Positions 44,233-56,500 of a stretch of DNA of 64,000 nt are shown here, piece after piece. Source of the stretch: Pomacea canaliculata (lineage: Eukaryota > Mollusca > Gastropoda > Architaenioglossa > Ampullariidae); NCBI RefSeq assembly GCF_003073045.1, contig NC_037593.1, forward strand, positions 22,873,868 to 22,937,867, written 5' to 3'. The notes under the pieces are model-generated. The model saw nothing but the letters and a program-made list of their open reading frames with translations. It did not search any database and was not told where the DNA came from. Every line of letters starts with the position of its first letter. Positions within the stretch are counted from its first letter, which is position 1. Both the position numbers and the translations under genes were made by a program.

Positions 44233-45260
44233 CTAAGGTGAGAAATGTTGAAAAGTTTGCAAGTGTGTAGCTAGTAAAAAGAACAAGATTCTAAACAGGA
44301 GGCAACTCCTATTATTGTTTTGTGATCCCTGAATTGTGTAAATTCTTGGACTTTCCATTAGTTTATCAATTGTGATTGGTTCTGTTGACTTGGCATTCTG
44401 TCTCATTTCTTTTGTTTTGCCAATGTTACGTCCTATTTTTGATGCAGCTTTGGTCAGATTGCTGATCTTTTCCTTAGCATCCTTGGTCTGGTTCAATAGC
44501 ATAAAAATGTCATCACCATAATCTAAGTCTTTCAGTACTGACGTAAATGTCCAGCGGATTCCTATTTTCTTGTATGTTGTTAATAATAAATGTTATATGC
44601 ATAGTGCATACCCATGCTTGTAAGGAGTGTGCTCTTAGTGCTTGAGAAACAATGAGACATGGACAACATAGGAAAGATGGAAGGATAAACAGTACTGATG
44701 ACTAATACAGTAGAAAGTGAGGCAAAAGACATTGGAACCACATGGGCCCAACTGTAGGGGGCTGCCCAAAACCGGGTTTGCTGGCAAGGTGCTACACTCC
44801 TCAAGGGAGCAACAAGGAATAAAACTAAAAACTGATGACTAATAAATTGCCAAATTTCCCTCTGGGATAAATAGTGTGTTATCTTATAAATGATAAATAT
44901 AGAAAACAGAGGAGTCTGGTAAGAACTAAGAGTAACATGATTCTGCAAAGGAAGATGAATAAGGAAGTTGCAATAAATAGGAGAAACAAATGTTTGTTTC
45001 ATAAGCCAGTCCATGGCCAATATGAAGGAATAATTAGAGAATGCATCCTTGTTTGACACCAGTAGTAAGTTGTCTGTTAGCTTGTTGTTGCTACATACTA
45101 CCTGCCAATGAAAATCTTTACACAGTGCTTTTATTACATTTACTATTTTCAAAGTGACACATGATTTTCCTTAATAACTCATGGTGTATGTTGTCAAATG
45201 CTTTTTCAAAGTATATGAACATGTCATAGGGAGTGCTGTTATGTTTGAGTGTCTCTAGTT
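44233..45260 (-). pseudogene. Degenerate RTE-like reverse transcriptase interrupted by an insertion
   Basis: The minus strand reads FIYFEKAFDNIHHELLRKIM (about 45240-45175), then VNVIKALCKDFHWQVVCSNN and ILAMDWLMKQT (about 45150-45000). After a break it continues YKKIGIRWTFTSVLKDLDYG, DDIFML and AASKIGRNIGKTKEMRQNAK (about 44580-44370). These are consecutive RTE RT segments; the catalytic box reads YGDD instead of the usual FADD/YADD. Roughly 420 bp at about 44580-44998 is foreign to the RT and seems inserted. The 3' part of the element is lost. Confidence 0.75.
44580..44998. mobile_element. Insertion within the RT pseudogene, contains a shared short-repeat tail
   Basis: Sequence between the two halves of the RT pseudogene. 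It includes GGGGGCTGCCCAAAACCGGG and, at 44791-44833, CTCCTCAAGGGAGCAACAAG followed by GAATAAAACTAAAA. That tail recurs at 63169-63214, suggesting the 3' end of a SINE or short LINE family in plus orientation. Ends are not precisely defined. Confidence 0.45.
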
Positions 45261-45299
45261 TTAGTTTTTGTAACTAGATCTTTTTACAGGAATGAATTG

Positions 45300-45500
45300 T
45301 TAGTCCATTGCCCAATCCCTTGTGACCTGGAGGACGGGTAGACCACTCTTAGTCTGATGTCTACCCCGTGATCTATCTGACATGGGTGATACTACCAGGA
45401 CCTAGTTCTAAGGATCACTGAGACATACAAGCCCCCTGATCATAGCAAGGTGATGGTTCAGCAGGGAGATGCTGAAGACAGCAACACATAAAGCATTATA
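45300..45500. repeat. Possible interspersed repeat fragment
   Basis: The stretch around CTGACATGGGTGATACTACC, followed by a block ending GATGCTGAAGACAGCAAC, resembles sequence commonly seen in invertebrate LINE copies, judged from memory of such repeats. There is no second copy in this window to prove it. Confidence 0.3.
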
Positions 45501-45882
45501 AAATGAATTAGATATATCCTTCAATGCAACAAATAGAACTTTTCTGGTCAGAGTAAGCATCATTCACCATGGCTGGTAATCTAAGCAGTATGATATATCT
45601 AATGATTCCTCCTCCAACACCATCACAAATTCTGACAATCTTTCAATTGTTTATTGATGTAGCTCTCCTCTTGGCACTATCAGACCTCAGCATATGTTTA
45701 TCACTACAGTAATGACTATAAAACAACATCTCAGCAGGGAAAATGGGATAAAAGGTTTCTAGTGAGAAAGGAAGGGGGAAAGGGAAGCCCTAGTACCTAG
45801 TGCGCCCAGCCTGTAAACACGAGCCACATCCTGATGGAAACCGTCCACATGTTTCGGTGATATCAAGGACCATAACCTACTG

Positions 45883-46343
45883 CTGGGGTGGGCAAAGCTT
45901 TCTTTGTGCGCGCCTTTCTCAATATTTTAAGTCATGAGGGGGCTGGTATAATACCAACTAAAGAACAAAAACAAAATAAAACGACCCCACGCCAGATGAT
46001 TACACAACAAACCTAATGATAATGGAATGGACAACCAATAAGTACATAATGGCGTTATGAAGTGAAACTCTTTAAATTCGCTCACAATAAAACTTTTAAG
46101 ACCAGCCTTTCCCGAAGCTCTTTAAGAACTACATCAGACATGTCTGCCGTGTTATTTGTTGTATTTGTACTTTGCGTTAGAATGTTACGGACTGCCGATT
46201 TCTAACGCTATTGTACTTGATAAATTAAATTTCAATCAAATTAAGTAAGGCTGAATTAAAAAAAAAAGGAAAACAAGCGCCTTCTCATTTTGGCAGACGG
46301 GCTGGTTCAAAGACGTCCGTGGGACGTACTTTGCCCACACCTG
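45883..46343. mobile_element. hAT-like element (461 bp) with perfect 8-bp TSD
   Basis: Left end CTGGGGTGGGCAAAGCTTTC and right end GTACTTTGCCCACACCTG (reverse complement CAGGTGTGGGCAAAGTAC) form inverted termini of the C(A/T)GGGGTGGGCAAAG type. ACCTACTG is duplicated exactly at 45875-45882 and 46344-46351. It has no intact transposase frame; it is longer than the other MITEs here and may be a deletion derivative of an autonomous element. Confidence 0.82.
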
Positions 46344-46439
46344 ACCTACTGTCTGTGGTGAGATGGCAACTAACGCCATACGATCATCGTTGTTTTGGTA
46401 ACAAATGGATGAGTCCAAAGCTACCAAACCGCCCTCGCA

Positions 46440-46800
46440 CTATCATTCATCCCTTGACTAAATAGCATCTTGACCACCACCAGCTCAACTGATCCTCTAG
46501 TACCGGTCGTTGAGGGAGAACCGCGTTTGAGGGAGCGGCCGGCAAGGTTCGCCACTTATGCCTGTCTTGGGCGGTGATGAGCAGGCCCTTCTTGGAACGA
46601 CCAGTCTACTCCTTCGCGCTTGCCAGCCATGCAGTTCTTCCTCTGTCTACCGTCGATCAACCTCCTCCAAAGTACCATAAAGGACGGAGGACGGTACGTC
46701 TTCTATACAGTGTCGTGCCGGGTCACATGGCCAAACCAGACCAGCTTGAGTCGCTTCTCGGTTGTTGAAGACATTCCTGGTGTTACCTGAGGGTGGCGAC
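46440..46800 (-). mobile_element. C-terminal fragment of a LINE ORF2
   Basis: The minus strand reads LKLVWFGHVTRHDTV near 46745, then RQRKNCMAGKREGVDWSFQE, then AAPSNAVLPQRPV-like sequence. This matches the well-known C-terminal 'WFGHVTRHDSLSKTVLQGTLEGGRRRGRQRKCWMDNI' region of invertebrate LINEs, with frameshifts and stops. A different subfamily from the element at 538-2047. Confidence 0.7.
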
Positions 46801-47565
46801 CGTTGTGATTCCATGTAGAAATATATATGATGTTTAGAGGTAATCTGTGATAAGAATAGTGAATAATTATATGTAAAAACGTTGAACTGTTCGGTCTTCT
46901 GAAAAGTCTTTCTTTTTAAAGGTATTATAATTAACATGTATAGTAACCTAGCAAATCACTTATAATTGTATATATTTCCTAACAGTTACAAGACATCAAA
47001 ATCTTTTCATCTTCACTTATAAGAAAATATAACGTTGATAACGTTTGGCGAATTATTTGAACGAAGGACATGCATGAGAACTGAACTTTGTTTCGTTTTT
47101 CTTCTCAGATCGATCCACAGAAGGAAGAATTAAAACTGTGCTTTGTGAATAAGAGAATAAACTTGTTTTATCATCAGGAATATTATCAGATATAATCCTA
47201 ATTGTAACTGAAGGCCAACCATAATATTCACATGACCCACCGACCCTGAGACCACCGCTGACGACGTTGGCTGAGCCAGCCTCTGAAGCAGCTGCTCTGT
47301 CTAATACTGTGCTTCGCGGAGACGGCAAGCAGCCTCGGTTTCGATTCACTTTTCCTCATTTCCGCAAGCAGCGATTGATTGGCATATTATGATACTAGAT
47401 TTATCCCAGGAAAATGGCCGTTGGTTTGCGTAAATGAAAATGTTCTGGCCTGCATTTCTTGCTGTGGATTTGCCAGGCCCAGCTCTGTTCGCCCTTGGAT
47501 AAGCCCCGGGCTTTGGATTAGTGAAGTGTCGTCTGCCACAGCAGGTTGGAGCAGACGGACTGGCT
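46801..47565. promoter_or_regulatory. Upstream region of the DGK theta-like gene
   Basis: Sequence before the first C1-coding exon. It becomes noticeably more GC- and CpG-rich from about 47230 to 47620 than the surrounding AT-rich DNA, as expected for a promoter or 5' UTR. No TATA box or specific site is convincing. Confidence 0.4.
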
Positions 47566-50500
47566 ATGGCTGAGGACGCCGAGCAAGGCGATAGTCCGAG
47601 TGGCTCGCCCGTCTCTCCCGATCCTCAGCATGAACATGGACATTTTTTCACCAAGAAAACCTTCCACAGGCCAACCTACTGTCATCACTGCACGGACATT
47701 TTGTGGGGGCTGATTGGAGTTGGATATGTGTGTGAAGGTAAGGGTTGCCTCTTTTATGTTATCCGCTCGACTTTCGTCCACGTCTTGGTTGTATTTTCCC
47801 CCCCGCTCCTACGTTTTGGCTGTAAGGTAGTACTAATAACCCAAACCATTGTAGCATTCAGATCTCGGGTAACGTTGTTTCTTATAGTCCTGTTTAATGG
47901 TTTGTTAGTTTAAGGACCCATTTATAGCAGTGCGATATGGAATGGTAGGACTAACAGGGTACACCACCGGTTCCGATGCCATGTCGGCTCAGGGAGGTCG
48001 CTTAGCTGGGGTCCATATTGGTTGGAGTAGGGATGGATGTCGGTGGCGAACGCGCGTTAGCAGCAGCAGCAGCGGCGGCGGCAGCAGCAGCAGTCGAGCA
48101 GGCAGGCAGGCCGAGCTGTGCCGGCGACTGGCGAGCAAAGTACAGCGCGTTCAAGTTGTTAATAGTGTATGTTTCGCGTTCAGGTAGAATGGTGTCAAAC
48201 TTTTACTAAGCACAGCACTCCTGTGCTGTGAGCGCAGGCTACACAGAGCCAGTATAAACCCTCGCCAGAAATCAATAAGAAACACTGGGCCTCCATTTTA
48301 CCATACTTTGCCACCATTGCTGCGACCACCACATCACAGCCACCATGACTTTTCCACCATTTTCACAATTACAAACCACCAGATGGGGACTCAGATTAGT
48401 CAAATGAATAAGAGGAGCACATTTTTGGAACTGTAAATAGTGGAATATAGTATTTTACATGCAACAGTATTATCCTTTTCTCACTTGTCATTTTCATTTT
48501 CAGTTGTGATGAATAAAGTATTAGTTTTATTTGTAAGTAATAGTGGGTGGTGTTATGAAAAATATTCTGTTATACAGCAAAATATGTTTTCATTTGCAAA
48601 TATTGATTAAATGGGAGAAGTGATCAATGAAACATTTTGATTTTTGCAGTTGTCGCAGAGAGGTTATTTCAGGTAATTGGATCAAGAAAAATAAGCAGCT
48701 GTTTGCTATTTGAGTGGTAATAATTCCGCCAATAAAGCACAGATTGTAGATCTTAAGTCAGATCTAACTAACCTCAAAGCTGGCATTGCACTTCTACTTT
48801 CCACTTATCCTATGCCCTTTTTTGTCCTTTATCTCTGCCACTTAAACTTTTAGCATTTAAACATAAACTAGAAATGGATTTCACACTGAAATCTTAACTT
48901 TTAAAATAAATTAATCACACATGTAGCACAGATCAGCAGATGATATATGATCAGCAGCTGATCAGAGTATAGTACCTAATATATTTTTTATTGAAATAGT
49001 AATGCTAGAAAGAATGAACAACTTTTAAAACCATTTGAACACTGTTCACTCTCCAGTGCAGGTGTTAAAGAGCCAGAGTACAGTGTAGTGGATGTGTCAG
49101 AATGCTGATAATGCATCATGAACTCTGAATTGGGTATACCTCAGAGTGTTTAGTTGATAGGTTTGCCACAATATAAAATACATAGCATGATATGGTTAAC
49201 AGTTCACATTTTCTATACCACTAAGAATCATAGTACGTTGTGTTGTAAAGATATGTAAAGGTACAAGTTATATTTCACAGTATAAATTTGTTGCACCAGT
49301 TGGCACCATTGGTACGCATTAATATTATGATATGTTAAGACACATTTCACGATGCACTTGTTCCACACCAGCCAATATTGTGATGCATTGTGCTAACAAG
49401 AGACCACTTCAAAATATAGTTTTATCATGCTAGTAAACATTATGGTACATTGTGACATTATGTTGTTTAGGATACATTTCACGAAAAGGTTTGGACACCA
49501 GTCAGCACCATGGATATAGTATGTTGTCAAACTTTAGAATACTTTTTTTGTAATGACAACTAACATTATGGTACATTATCTTTCAAGATAGTAATATTAT
49601 TATAATCAGTAAAAGTTTGCTTCAGTTTTTTTCTGACTTGTTGCATAAACCAACTTGCAAAAGTACAAATAATCTTCATAATGCAGCTAGTCCGATACAT
49701 TATTTTAACAAGTGTAACCAAAAAAAATCTTGATAAATGTAAGATTTGGATATAATTTAATTGCATCATGCGCAAGGAAAACATTTTATGCCCCATCATT
49801 TGTTGTTTTATTATATTATTGACTATTTAAATGTTATATTATTTTGCATTACAGTGCTTTGCTGTGTAAACTGTGCTAGTTAGTACATATAAAATAATGC
49901 ACTCTGAAAGAAAAGTTTTTCTTAACTAAATGCAAAGGCATTTTGGAGATAAAATCAATCTTTTGCACTCGTCAAAAATTGTTGAAGTTTAATACTAACT
50001 GTAGTTATACTAATACAAAGTAAATCCTGATGTTTTGTTACAGCTTTCAACGCATAAGAAATATTTAATTTTAAAGAATAAAATCATATTGTCAGATGAG
50101 ACTGCATAGAATTTCTTCTTATCTATGTACATGGATGAATCATGCTCCTTACAGAAGTTTCTGTGTTTTTGAATGAGGTCGGAAGTAGAGAGAGAGAGCT
50201 GATGAAATGCATGTTGTTTTTAGTGACAGGTTGTTTTTTTAGTGTTATCTGCCCTGTTTTCAGTTTTCTGTTGTAGGCAGGATGATTTTGCCTCATTGAC
50301 CACAAATGCAGATATTGGATCAGTTACTTATGTACTATATTAGGCTAGGAAATAATTAGTTTGTGTGTTTAAGAGACATATCTGAGATGCCTTACATAGT
50401 GAATATAAAGATAACAACATTTGGTAGGAACATGGTGTACACCTCTGCCATCATTTTCGTCTTGCTCTGTGATAAAAATAGTCCGCTAATTTGCATTTTT

Positions 50501-53500
50501 TTCACATACTGTAATTATAGCACCTGATTACAAATGGAATCTTTTGGGGTTCAGAAATCCTGCATGAAAATAGAATTTCTGATAGCTGTAAGTGTGAATT
50601 GGTTTATTCAATGTGATATTCCACAATGTAATCTTTTAAATCAGATTTATAAATATAATTCATAACAGAATTTTCATTCAAGATTCTGTTCAAAGACCTA
50701 CCATCAGTTAATTAATTTGCACCTGTGATCAGTGAGCGCTGATCATGTTGGTACACCATTCACAACATTGCCTGCAGTCAACGCCAATCAGATAATTAAT
50801 TAACGGATGGGTTTTGGAGACTGAAATTTGCAGGTAGGGTTTATATCACCTATATCTACCGATATCTGCAGAAAACGCAAACCATTCAGGTTGGTCTTTA
50901 ACAGCTGATTCTGCCTGCTAGTATTATAATAATTTAGGAATATAGTATTCAGTAATCTGCAAATAATATAATTGAAAAAGACACCTGATATTGCAAACAG
51001 ATTAGAACTAGAAGCCTAGATGACTGAATTGACCAGTCAGCTAATACATTGACAGTGAGTTTAGCGGGTTAATTTCAAATGTTAGTACATATACTTGAAA
51101 ATGTAGCGATGACATTGGCCTATTGGTTTGTGGCCTAAAGCTTTCTTTGACAGTCCAGCACAATAATGTCTTACTCTTAATGAAGACAACTACAGAAATG
51201 CATTTCAGGAAAGTTTTAGGAAATAATTTCATTTGCTATCAACATGCTCTTCTCTAAGCAAAATGGAAGTGTAAAATGTTCACTAAACAAAGTAAAATTA
51301 AAAATTAGTGTAATAAAGGATGACTCAGTATATGAATCCCATCAATTTGAGGATCAAAGGTACGAAAATACAGACTGGCTGATGCATGAGCTTATGAAGA
51401 GATCTTGTTCCAGCAAAATTTCTTTTTTAAATTTTTCTTTCTTTTAAAGAAATTGAAAAGGGGAGTTATTTAATTCCTATGTGCCCTTTTTTTGGAAAAT
51501 AGGGCATTGTCTGTGCTTAGACATGGACTTGATTCTGAACTGCCTTTTTTTGCTTTAATTGTTTCTGCCATGTTTTCAAGGTCTTTAAATGCCTGAATTG
51601 TCTTACTGGTTTCAGTTTAGTTCTTTCTGGTAATTCTGAGAGTTTTGATCAGTTGTACTAAATATGGATCCAATCTCCCCTCGATAAGCTACTCTTGTGC
51701 TGCAATGATTATTGCTGCTGACATTGCATAAAACTCCATCAACCAAGACAGAAAACATCAATTTGTATTTTTTTGTTATAGCAGAGCAAAAATATGACCT
51801 TTTTTGCCATGTTTCACAGTCTTTAAGTTAAGGAATATTGTTTTTTGTGGCATTGATTTATTTCTTGGTAAAAATTTATTTCTTGAAAAAAAAAAAGATA
51901 TTGTAGCAGTACGATAAATATCAGCGTGCAGGATTCTTACAGAAAACTTTTAAAAAGAATAGTGCTTATTATTAAGTTCTACTGGCATAAGCCTGTGTTT
52001 TCTAGTTATGTACTAGAGGAAGTGTTGAAAGTAAAAAAATTTTATAATATTTCTAATGTCATATAATATCTCCATTCTCTCTCAGTATATCATCAGTTTG
52101 TGAAAGTCAAATTTTCACTAAATCATGCCCTTCCTAAAAAAAACAAAATAAAAAAAATCAGGGTATGTAACCCTAACCCTTGAGGCTATTCATGGCACTT
52201 TGACAACCTACTTTAAGACTAAGACCTGTGTTTAAAGTGAAAGAAGCATCTTTTACACACTCGTTTCATCCAGAAAACATTGTCATTGTTTATAAGAATC
52301 ATTTTGGTTTGGTCCTATCAAAACTATGAAAAATATTACAGTAAAAGAGTAAAGGGGTGTTTTTTTTTTAAAACATACTGTAGAAGAGGAGATCAAGGGG
52401 TCTGATGTTTGTGGTTATATATAGCAGCAGTGATGTATTAGGACTGCTTGGACTAGGATCTATGATAGAAAGCAATAAAGCAAAACTTTAAACATTTTAC
52501 CATCAGAACCTAGTCTCAGGTGCAGTAAAAAGATTCTGGTTGAGACTGTGATTTTAGACTCTTTATGTGACACATGTTTGGAAGGCTGGTAGTCAGGGGT
52601 TTTCCCAGGGTACACCATTTTTTCCTCTCTCTCCCTTTATAGTTCCAAATCACCTCTAGATGAAATTACTGAAACGTCACTGAAGAATTAAAAATTAAAA
52701 TTTTGTTAGTTTTTGTTGTTTATTTTATTAAAATTTATACTGTAAAAGCAGATGAAACTGATACTTGCATGGTGTGTATTCATGTAGTAACCTTATATCT
52801 GTTTACCCTCTGTCATATTGACAAGGGATATACAAAAAAATCCTTGTTTCTGGGAAGGGGTATAAAAACTCTCCCAGATTTTAAATGAAGGTATAAATAC
52901 CCCCAGCATTAATCACTGCATATTGATAACTTGCTGGGGTAATTACACATGACGTAGAAGAAAATCTTAATGGAGAGGTGGTTTGCTGGTTAGCCTTCTG
53001 TGCATAGATGCTCAGTTCTTCTTTTGCTCTCACTCACACATATAGGCAGTTTTATCCTTTAGGATGCTGTATTTGTATGGATTCCATATCAGTCATCTAA
53101 AATCTTTATAGCACATTATTATAAGAATGTTATTTCTTTTCTTATATTGTTGGTTTCTTTATGCAGTTGATAATAAAATACAGTGCACAGAGTGGTTATG
53201 TGAATAGCTGACTGAAAGGATGGCTGTATGAGTGCTATATTGTGTGTGGATGATGGCAATAGACAGTACCTTTGAGGGGGTTTGTGAGGACAACTGATTC
53301 TTAGCTGACATCTTTCACTTCAGGCTCTGGGAGCTCTTCTTATCAACATCTTAGATATTGCTATCAAATGAACCATCTAAAGAGGATAGGCATTACAAAC
53401 ACAGTTGATAGTGAGTGGGGAAACATTATTCAGAACCTGTTCATTAATTTGTTGGACTATACATCAACCATGGGCTGAGAAGTACTGAGTCCCTGTACCT

Positions 53501-56500
53501 GAGGGACAAACAGAGTGGGCTACTGGGGAAAAGTGTACCATTGAACTTCCTGCAAAGAATGCCACGATTGGGACTTGGAGCATGTATAAACCTCTTGCAT
53601 TAGTCAACTACTGCTGGGTCATCATCAGTCTGGCACAGTTTAGACAGACTTTGGGTTGGCACCCTCTGCAAATGGTCAAAAGACTCAGTTGGCTTCCATT
53701 CCAAAAGTCATCATTGAAAGACAATCATTGTGCAAAAAGAGATTACAGATAGTGCACACCAGACTCCAGCTGGCTTACTTCCATTGGAGTTACAGCCAAA
53801 GCAAACGGCTGAAAAGTATTTGGACATCATTGGAAGAAAATTCAGTTTTAGATTATAATGACATGATCAACCTCTGCTACAAGGAAAAGAGCGCAAAGAA
53901 TGAAACAATTAGATGAATGAATAGCACAAAGTTGTAGAAAGAGGAATGGCACAGGGAAATAGCATGCTTACCAATAACACTATTAAAGAGCAACTCAACT
54001 GTGATTAAAGATGTTAGAGGGGACCTCTTGAAAAAACTGCTGCATTGAGATTGAGTACTGTTAGCTGTACAACTACCCCATTTCTGACGCCAAAATAGTG
54101 TTAGAATGCTACTTCTTAAAGAAAGAAGTCTAAGAGAGTCTACAGCCTTAAAAATGGAAAATTGCTGGAAGGGGTTGGCAGTAGGGGTGCTGAAGCATGG
54201 TGGTAAAGAGAGAGGCAGAAAGTTTGGGAAGGCTTAAAATCATCTAAATAGACTAAAACCTTGAGCCAGAAGCTAGCTAAAAGAACACTCTGGATTCAGA
54301 ATGGAATGCCAGCAGCACCTTTCATGGAGCTCAATGAAGGTTTTCCTGGTCAGAGGGTATCAAGGTTGTCTTCTTTAAAATGTCCTTTTCAATCTGTTCT
54401 TTGAAGGTACCATTTAGGAGACACTGCAACATGTAATTGACCATCTGTGTAAGAGGCAAAACTGTCAACATCTTTTGCTTTGCTGATAGCATCAATCAGC
54501 TGCTTGTAGCAAAGAACTTTAGTATTTAATTGACAAATTCACAGCAGAGAAGTTTTTGGAGTGCATGTAGTCTTGCAGAAACTCAAATTTAAAGTTAATA
54601 GTTCATCTGTCTCTCAGAAACCATGAATGGAAAGAAGAAGGGACAAACTGCCAGGAGTTGAAGTTTTCAAATATCTTAAATAAACTTTCACACAGAGTGG
54701 TAGATCGGCAAGAAATAAGGCCCAGACCTGCAAAACAATGGCTGCCTTGAGCAAGCTCAGTCCCTAAAAGTAGGAGCAACTTCTTGCTTCATAAGAACAT
54801 GTTGCAGTTAAACTATGTATACCACCATAGTCTTACCAAAACTGTTATGCAAGGCGTGGTAGAGGGAGGAAAAAAGATGGTTAGGTAATGCAAAAACAGG
54901 TCCAAAACCATTAAAGAATCAAAACATCTAGATACTGCAACCTTGCTGGATTCATCAGAAGGCTACCACAATAGAGAACCCTATCAGCTTTGGCTCTCAT
55001 GACCACACTTAACGGTATATGTTAAGGATCTAAACTAATGTATATAAAAATTATGAATGCCTAACTGAAAATCACGTGGGTTTTTTGTGTTGTTTTTATG
55101 CTACTTTCATGCCTGCTTTTAAATGTCAGCATATTTGCAAGAGAAAACCACTGACAATTAAGCCTATTTCTCCTATTTATTCCATAATGACAGATTAGTT
55201 GTGAGTGCGCACAGATTATGTCTTGTGAGAAGGACTTCAACAAGCATGGCAGTGAAAGTAAACTAGTTTTCACCTAGATGAGAAGTTTCTGTTCTCTCAG
55301 TACTGTGTCATTTAGCTTTTATTTCAATAAACAACTCCAGTGAAATTTACTTTTTTAATTTGTTAGCATTTTGAGAAGGTGTATAAGTTTCCCGCTTATA
55401 TTTACTCTCATTTCATTAAGTTTTGACTTTTCGAAGTAGATCAGGTGTCTTTTTGACCAATCATATAGCCACACCCTGACATAGTCACTATATTCTCTGA
55501 ATGTCTTTGTGGCTTTTTTTTTGGTGGGTGGGGGGCAGCTTTGCCAGTTGACATTTGTGGACGTTACTTTAAGTAGTTTAATAGAGCCAATTTGGACAGT
55601 TATGTCTAAGAGCAGCAGTCCATGAATGTACTTCTTTATGGGTAATTCTTGACACATTTCACGAGCAGTGTCTAATTGTTTGCCATCATTATAAAGGACA
55701 AAGTGTCACTTTCTATAAAAGTCATTATTTAGTGGCTAACTTTTTATTCTACAAAACATCTGCACAATTTGCTGCACAAGTTCTGTTTTGGTGAACTGTC
55801 TATAAACATATCTCTTGCACCAAACACCTGCCTCCACCTACACTGGTCCATGTGCTTGGGACCTTCTCCCCTTGCCTCTATGCCAGACTCTTTCAATGGT
55901 TTCAAGAAGGAGCTTAAAATGTATCTCTTCAAAATTTTTTAGGGCTTTAGTATTTGCAAGCAACTTGTCTCAGTTTAGATCAAGGGGTTGTTAAAGTTTC
56001 AGATTTTCCTTCTTTATAATTTGCTGCATACAAAAGATTTGTTTGATGTGTCATAGCTTTCACAATTTTTTTTTATCTATGGACATGCTTACATTTCTCT
56101 CATGAAGGCACGTTTTGCAGGTTTTGTAAACCTGGTGAGGTGATGACATTTAGTGATGATGAAAAGGGATGATGACTTTTGCGCCACTCACTATTGAAGT
56201 CAATTTTTGGAAAGTGTGAACTTCTTAATAGATCTTTCTTTAATAGATCTGTCTTAGGATGCTTGGAATTTGCTAGTGATTTCCATGTTGCTCTTATAAT
56301 CATCATTTTTATTGCTCCCCCGCAGGCCCATTCTTGGCCTTACAGAGCCAGATGCATAAAGCATGTGCGGGACCCTAAACGCCATGATCGCACGGTTTTA
56401 ATCAAAAGCATGAGGCCGCTGATGACTAAAAGTGTGGGGCCCTAGGCAGATGTCTCGTCTGCCTGCCCCTAAGCTCAGCCCTCCTTCATTTTTGCGAATT

